Source: an uncultured Desulfomonile sp.
GTDB taxonomy: Bacteria > Desulfobacterota > Desulfomonilia > Desulfomonilales > Desulfomonilaceae
DNA length: 8,182 nt
Assembly: GCA_937915285.1 (NCBI GenBank)
Contig: CALDNG010000107.1
Coordinates: forward strand, 1-8,182
Direction: 5' to 3'
Position 1 is the stretch's first letter, and each line of letters begins with the position of its first letter. Below the pieces are notes generated by a model. The model was given only the letters and a program-made list of their open reading frames with translations, searched no databases and had not been told where the DNA came from. This document shows, piece by piece, positions 6,638 to 8,182 of this stretch. Both the position numbers and the translations under genes were made by a program.

Positions 6638-7747
6638 ATGAAACATCTTCAGGAATTAGTCACATCCCACGAAGACTGGCTGATGCGACGCGTTTTGCAA
6701 TATGCCAAGGACTACCAATACGTAAAATATACTTCAACCCTTCTGGAAGCCTGGCGAACATCTATAGTCGGCCTTTCAGAGGCCTTGGTCCAGAGCGTCA
6801 AACTATATGATGGTCCCCCGGGATTCGGTCCGGACGAAGATTTTTTCAAAGATCCAGTCGCCTCTTTCGGTATTCTGGAAGCGCAACGCCACAGGGCCAG
6901 GGGGATTACCCTGGGAATGTTTCTCGGCTTGATGAAATATTATAGGCAGAGCTACATAGATCTTGTCATACTAAAAGAATCAGACCACTCCAGAATAGAA
7001 AACGAACGACTCTACCTTGAAAGGTTTTTCGATCGAATTGAGTTGGGATTTGTGACTGAATGGGTTCAGCAATCTTCAGAGGACATTACGGACGAGTTGC
7101 AGACGGCAAACCGAATCATGACCAATGAGAAAAACAGGTATCTGACAATATTTGAAAGCCTGGGAAATCCAGTGATTCTCCTGAATGAAAATGACAAGAT
7201 CGAAAATATGAACCACGCATCATTGGAGTTGTTCACCGACAGCAAGGCCTCCGGAGCCTATTATTACGGCCATGAAAATAAAACCGAACCTCTTTCCTGG
7301 CTTTCAGATGAACTCTCCCAATTCGAAGCTCAAAACATTCAACAACTTTCTTTCGATAAAAAACTCTCAACTGAATCGGCTATACAACATTTCGAAGTAA
7401 AACTTAAACGCATGATGGACATCAGCGGCAAGTTTTCCGGTACAATAGTAATACTTAACAACATCACTGAACGCAGACAGGCCGAGCAGGAAAAAACTGA
7501 ACTAATATCAGAATTGCAATGTTCGATGGCTGAGATCAAAAAACTCAGCGGATTCATTCCAATTTGCTCTTCATGCAAAAAGATTCGGGATGACAAGGGA
7601 TATTGGCAGCAAGTGGAACAATATGTGTCTGAGCGATCGGAAGCTCAGTTCAGCCACGGCATTTGCCCTGATTGCATGAAGAAATTGTACCCGGAGTTTG
7701 CAGACGAGGTCCTCAAGGATCCCAGGCAAACGGTTAAAAGTTTGTAA
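6638..7747 (+). CDS. PAS-domain signalling protein with C-terminal paired-CxxC module, no catalytic output domain
   Basis: Cytoplasmic 369-residue protein with no membrane segment or signal peptide. Residues 1 to about 150 are predicted helical and include DPVASFGILEAQRHRARG (72-89) and GMFLGLMKYYRQSY (93-106), a block I recall from deltaproteobacterial sensor proteins but cannot name with certainty; an RsbRD-type N-terminal domain is one possibility. A PAS domain (about 165-275) follows: FESLGNPVILLNENDKI, ending in the typical GTIVILNNITERR. A short coiled coil (about 276-302) leads to FIPICSSCKKIRDDKGYW (306-323) and FSHGICPDC (338-346). The cysteine pairs Cys310/Cys313 and Cys343/Cys346, with His340, suggest a zinc or other metal site. 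There is no HisKA, HATPase, GGDEF, EAL, receiver or DNA-binding domain. It probably relays a signal by protein contact, but function is unknown. ATG 6638 has GGA 7 nt upstream. It is a single gene between the tRNA terminator and an empty region. Confidence 0.85.
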   Translation: MKHLQELVTSHEDWLMRRVLQYAKDYQYVKYTSTLLEAWRTSIVGLSEALVQSVKLYDGPPGFGPDEDFFKDPVASFGILEAQRHRARGITLGMFLGLMKYYRQSYIDLVILKESDHSRIENERLYLERFFDRIELGFVTEWVQQSSEDITDELQTANRIMTNEKNRYLTIFESLGNPVILLNENDKIENMNHASLELFTDSKASGAYYYGHENKTEPLSWLSDELSQFEAQNIQQLSFDKKLSTESAIQHFEVKLKRMMDISGKFSGTIVILNNITERRQAEQEKTELISELQCSMAEIKKLSGFIPICSSCKKIRDDKGYWQQVEQYVSERSEAQFSHGICPDCMKKLYPEFADEVLKDPRQTVKSL

Positions 7748-7771
7748 CACTGACCTCTATGGGGCGAAATT

Positions 7772-7798
7772 AACTGGATGAGCGAAAGCTCGTCAGTT
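7772..7798 (+). terminator. Hairpin with GAAA tetraloop after the PAS gene, possible terminator
   Basis: AACT-G-GATGAGC (7772-7783) pairs with GCTCGTCAGTT (7788-7798) around a GAAA loop: 11 pairs including one G-U and one bulged G. It starts 25 nt after the PAS-gene stop codon. Only three T residues follow the stem, so it is not a textbook intrinsic terminator. It could stabilise the mRNA 3' end or assist termination. Confidence 0.4.
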
Positions 7799-7982
7799 TA
7801 GCACAAGACCCTGCTCAGGCCTTCCCAGCATGGGCCTAAGGGTGACCATCCATTACAGACCCTGAAAAACGCATAGACCGAAGAAAAGTACCAATACTTC
7901 AAAACAGCGTGGTTGCAACCCAAGAGATCAAATGACGCCGCTAGGGACAATCGGCTAATCCTTTAAAGGAAATAACTCTCTA

Positions 7983-8011
7983 TTGACAACTGTTCATTAC
8001 TAGTCCATAAT
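7983..8011 (+). promoter_or_regulatory. Near-consensus sigma70 promoter with no visible gene
   Basis: TTGACA (7983-7988), a 17-nt spacer and CATAAT (8006-8011): 11 of 12 hexamer positions match the consensus, the best promoter in the window. Transcription would start near 8018 and run rightward for at least 165 nt without meeting a clear start codon or a terminator. It must serve a gene beyond the right edge or a small RNA. Confidence 0.6.
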
Positions 8012-8023
8012 AATTATTATTAT

Positions 8024-8092
8024 CGTAAACGGAAAGGATTTTTTACGCAAAGCCCTGGCCGGTCCGGTAATGGTTGAATAAATCCTTTTACG
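8024..8092 (+). repeat. Inverted repeats downstream of the orphan promoter, able to form alternative hairpins
   Basis: AAAGGATTT (8033-8041) and AAATCCTTT (8080-8088) form a perfect 9-bp inverted repeat. CGTAAA (8024-8029) can pair either with TTTACG at 8042-8047 or with the copy at 8087-8092, because TTTTACG occurs twice (8041-8047 and 8086-8092). A GC-rich stretch with CCGG repeated (GGCCGGTCCGG) lies in the loop. The pairings are partly exclusive, as in a folded leader or small RNA. The structure is judged by eye. Confidence 0.35.
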
Positions 8093-8182
8093 GGAATCAG
8101 AAAAGACTAGGGGTTTTGATTGTTGTATCACCCATGGATGTGGAATTTCATTCAGTGTATCAGGAATTCAAGTAGTTCAGTG

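Larger units (their letters stand above)
7748..8182. other. Gene-free region of 435 bases
   Basis: No reading frame of convincing length or coding character is seen on either strand. The region contains a hairpin at 7772-7798, a near-consensus promoter at 7983-8011 and inverted repeats at 8024-8092. An ATG at 8138 is open to the window edge for 15 codons (MWNFIQCIRN...) but has no Shine-Dalgarno site, so I do not call it. The remainder shows nothing I can identify. Confidence 0.6.

Noticed and set aside
8134..8182. Possible gene start near the right edge (ATG 8134 or 8138)
   Set aside because: The first frame stops after 13 codons; the second is open for 15 codons to the edge but lacks a ribosome binding site. 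Too short to support.

Overview
The window reads as a chromosomal stretch of a Gram-negative bacterium, most likely a Desulfobacterota (deltaproteobacterial) species. The gene set is ordinary housekeeping plus envelope functions: a periplasmic HtrA protease and a PBP1a-type class A penicillin-binding protein. The lineage guess rests on the PAS protein at 6638-7747, whose C-terminal tail (PICSSCKKIRDDKGYW ... FSHGICPDC) I recall as common in deltaproteobacterial signalling proteins. The lineage is inference. I see no IS element, integrase, phage gene or CRISPR array.

Left part, minus strand (1-1278): ispF (MEP isoprenoid pathway) is followed by the N-terminal 212 codons of cysS, which runs off the left edge. 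ispF uses a TTG start at 1222. A sigma70-type promoter (TTGACG, 17-bp spacer, TAGACT) lies just upstream. cysS has its own Shine-Dalgarno but no clear promoter, so the two are probably co-transcribed.

Middle, plus strand (1337-6094): a divergent promoter (TTGACG, 17-bp spacer, TAAGAT) drives a tight three-gene run. It comprises a bifunctional peptidoglycan synthase (mrcA/PBP1a), an inner-membrane-anchored periplasmic HtrA/Deg serine protease whose start overlaps the mrcA end, and a metal-dependent cyclase/kynurenine-formamidase-family hydrolase 16 nt further on. A 15-bp palindrome sits on the mrcA -10 element and is a candidate operator. The first two genes make biological sense together (cell-wall synthesis and envelope protein quality control). 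The role of the hydrolase there is unexplained.

Right part: a 46-codon ORF with a rhodanese-like stretch, a tRNA-Arg(ACG) gene with its own promoter and a Rho-independent terminator, and then a PAS-domain protein with no kinase, cyclase or other catalytic output domain. That protein ends in a paired-CxxC, probably metal-binding, module. The last 435 bases carry no convincing gene. They do hold a strong GNRA-loop hairpin and a near-consensus promoter (TTGACA, 17 bp, CATAAT) followed by inverted repeats that can pair in more than one way. This is either the leader of a gene beyond the right edge or a small RNA.

Most of the window is conventional. The least explained parts are the C-terminal module of the PAS protein, the promoter-plus-hairpin region near 7980-8092, and the palindrome on the mrcA promoter.
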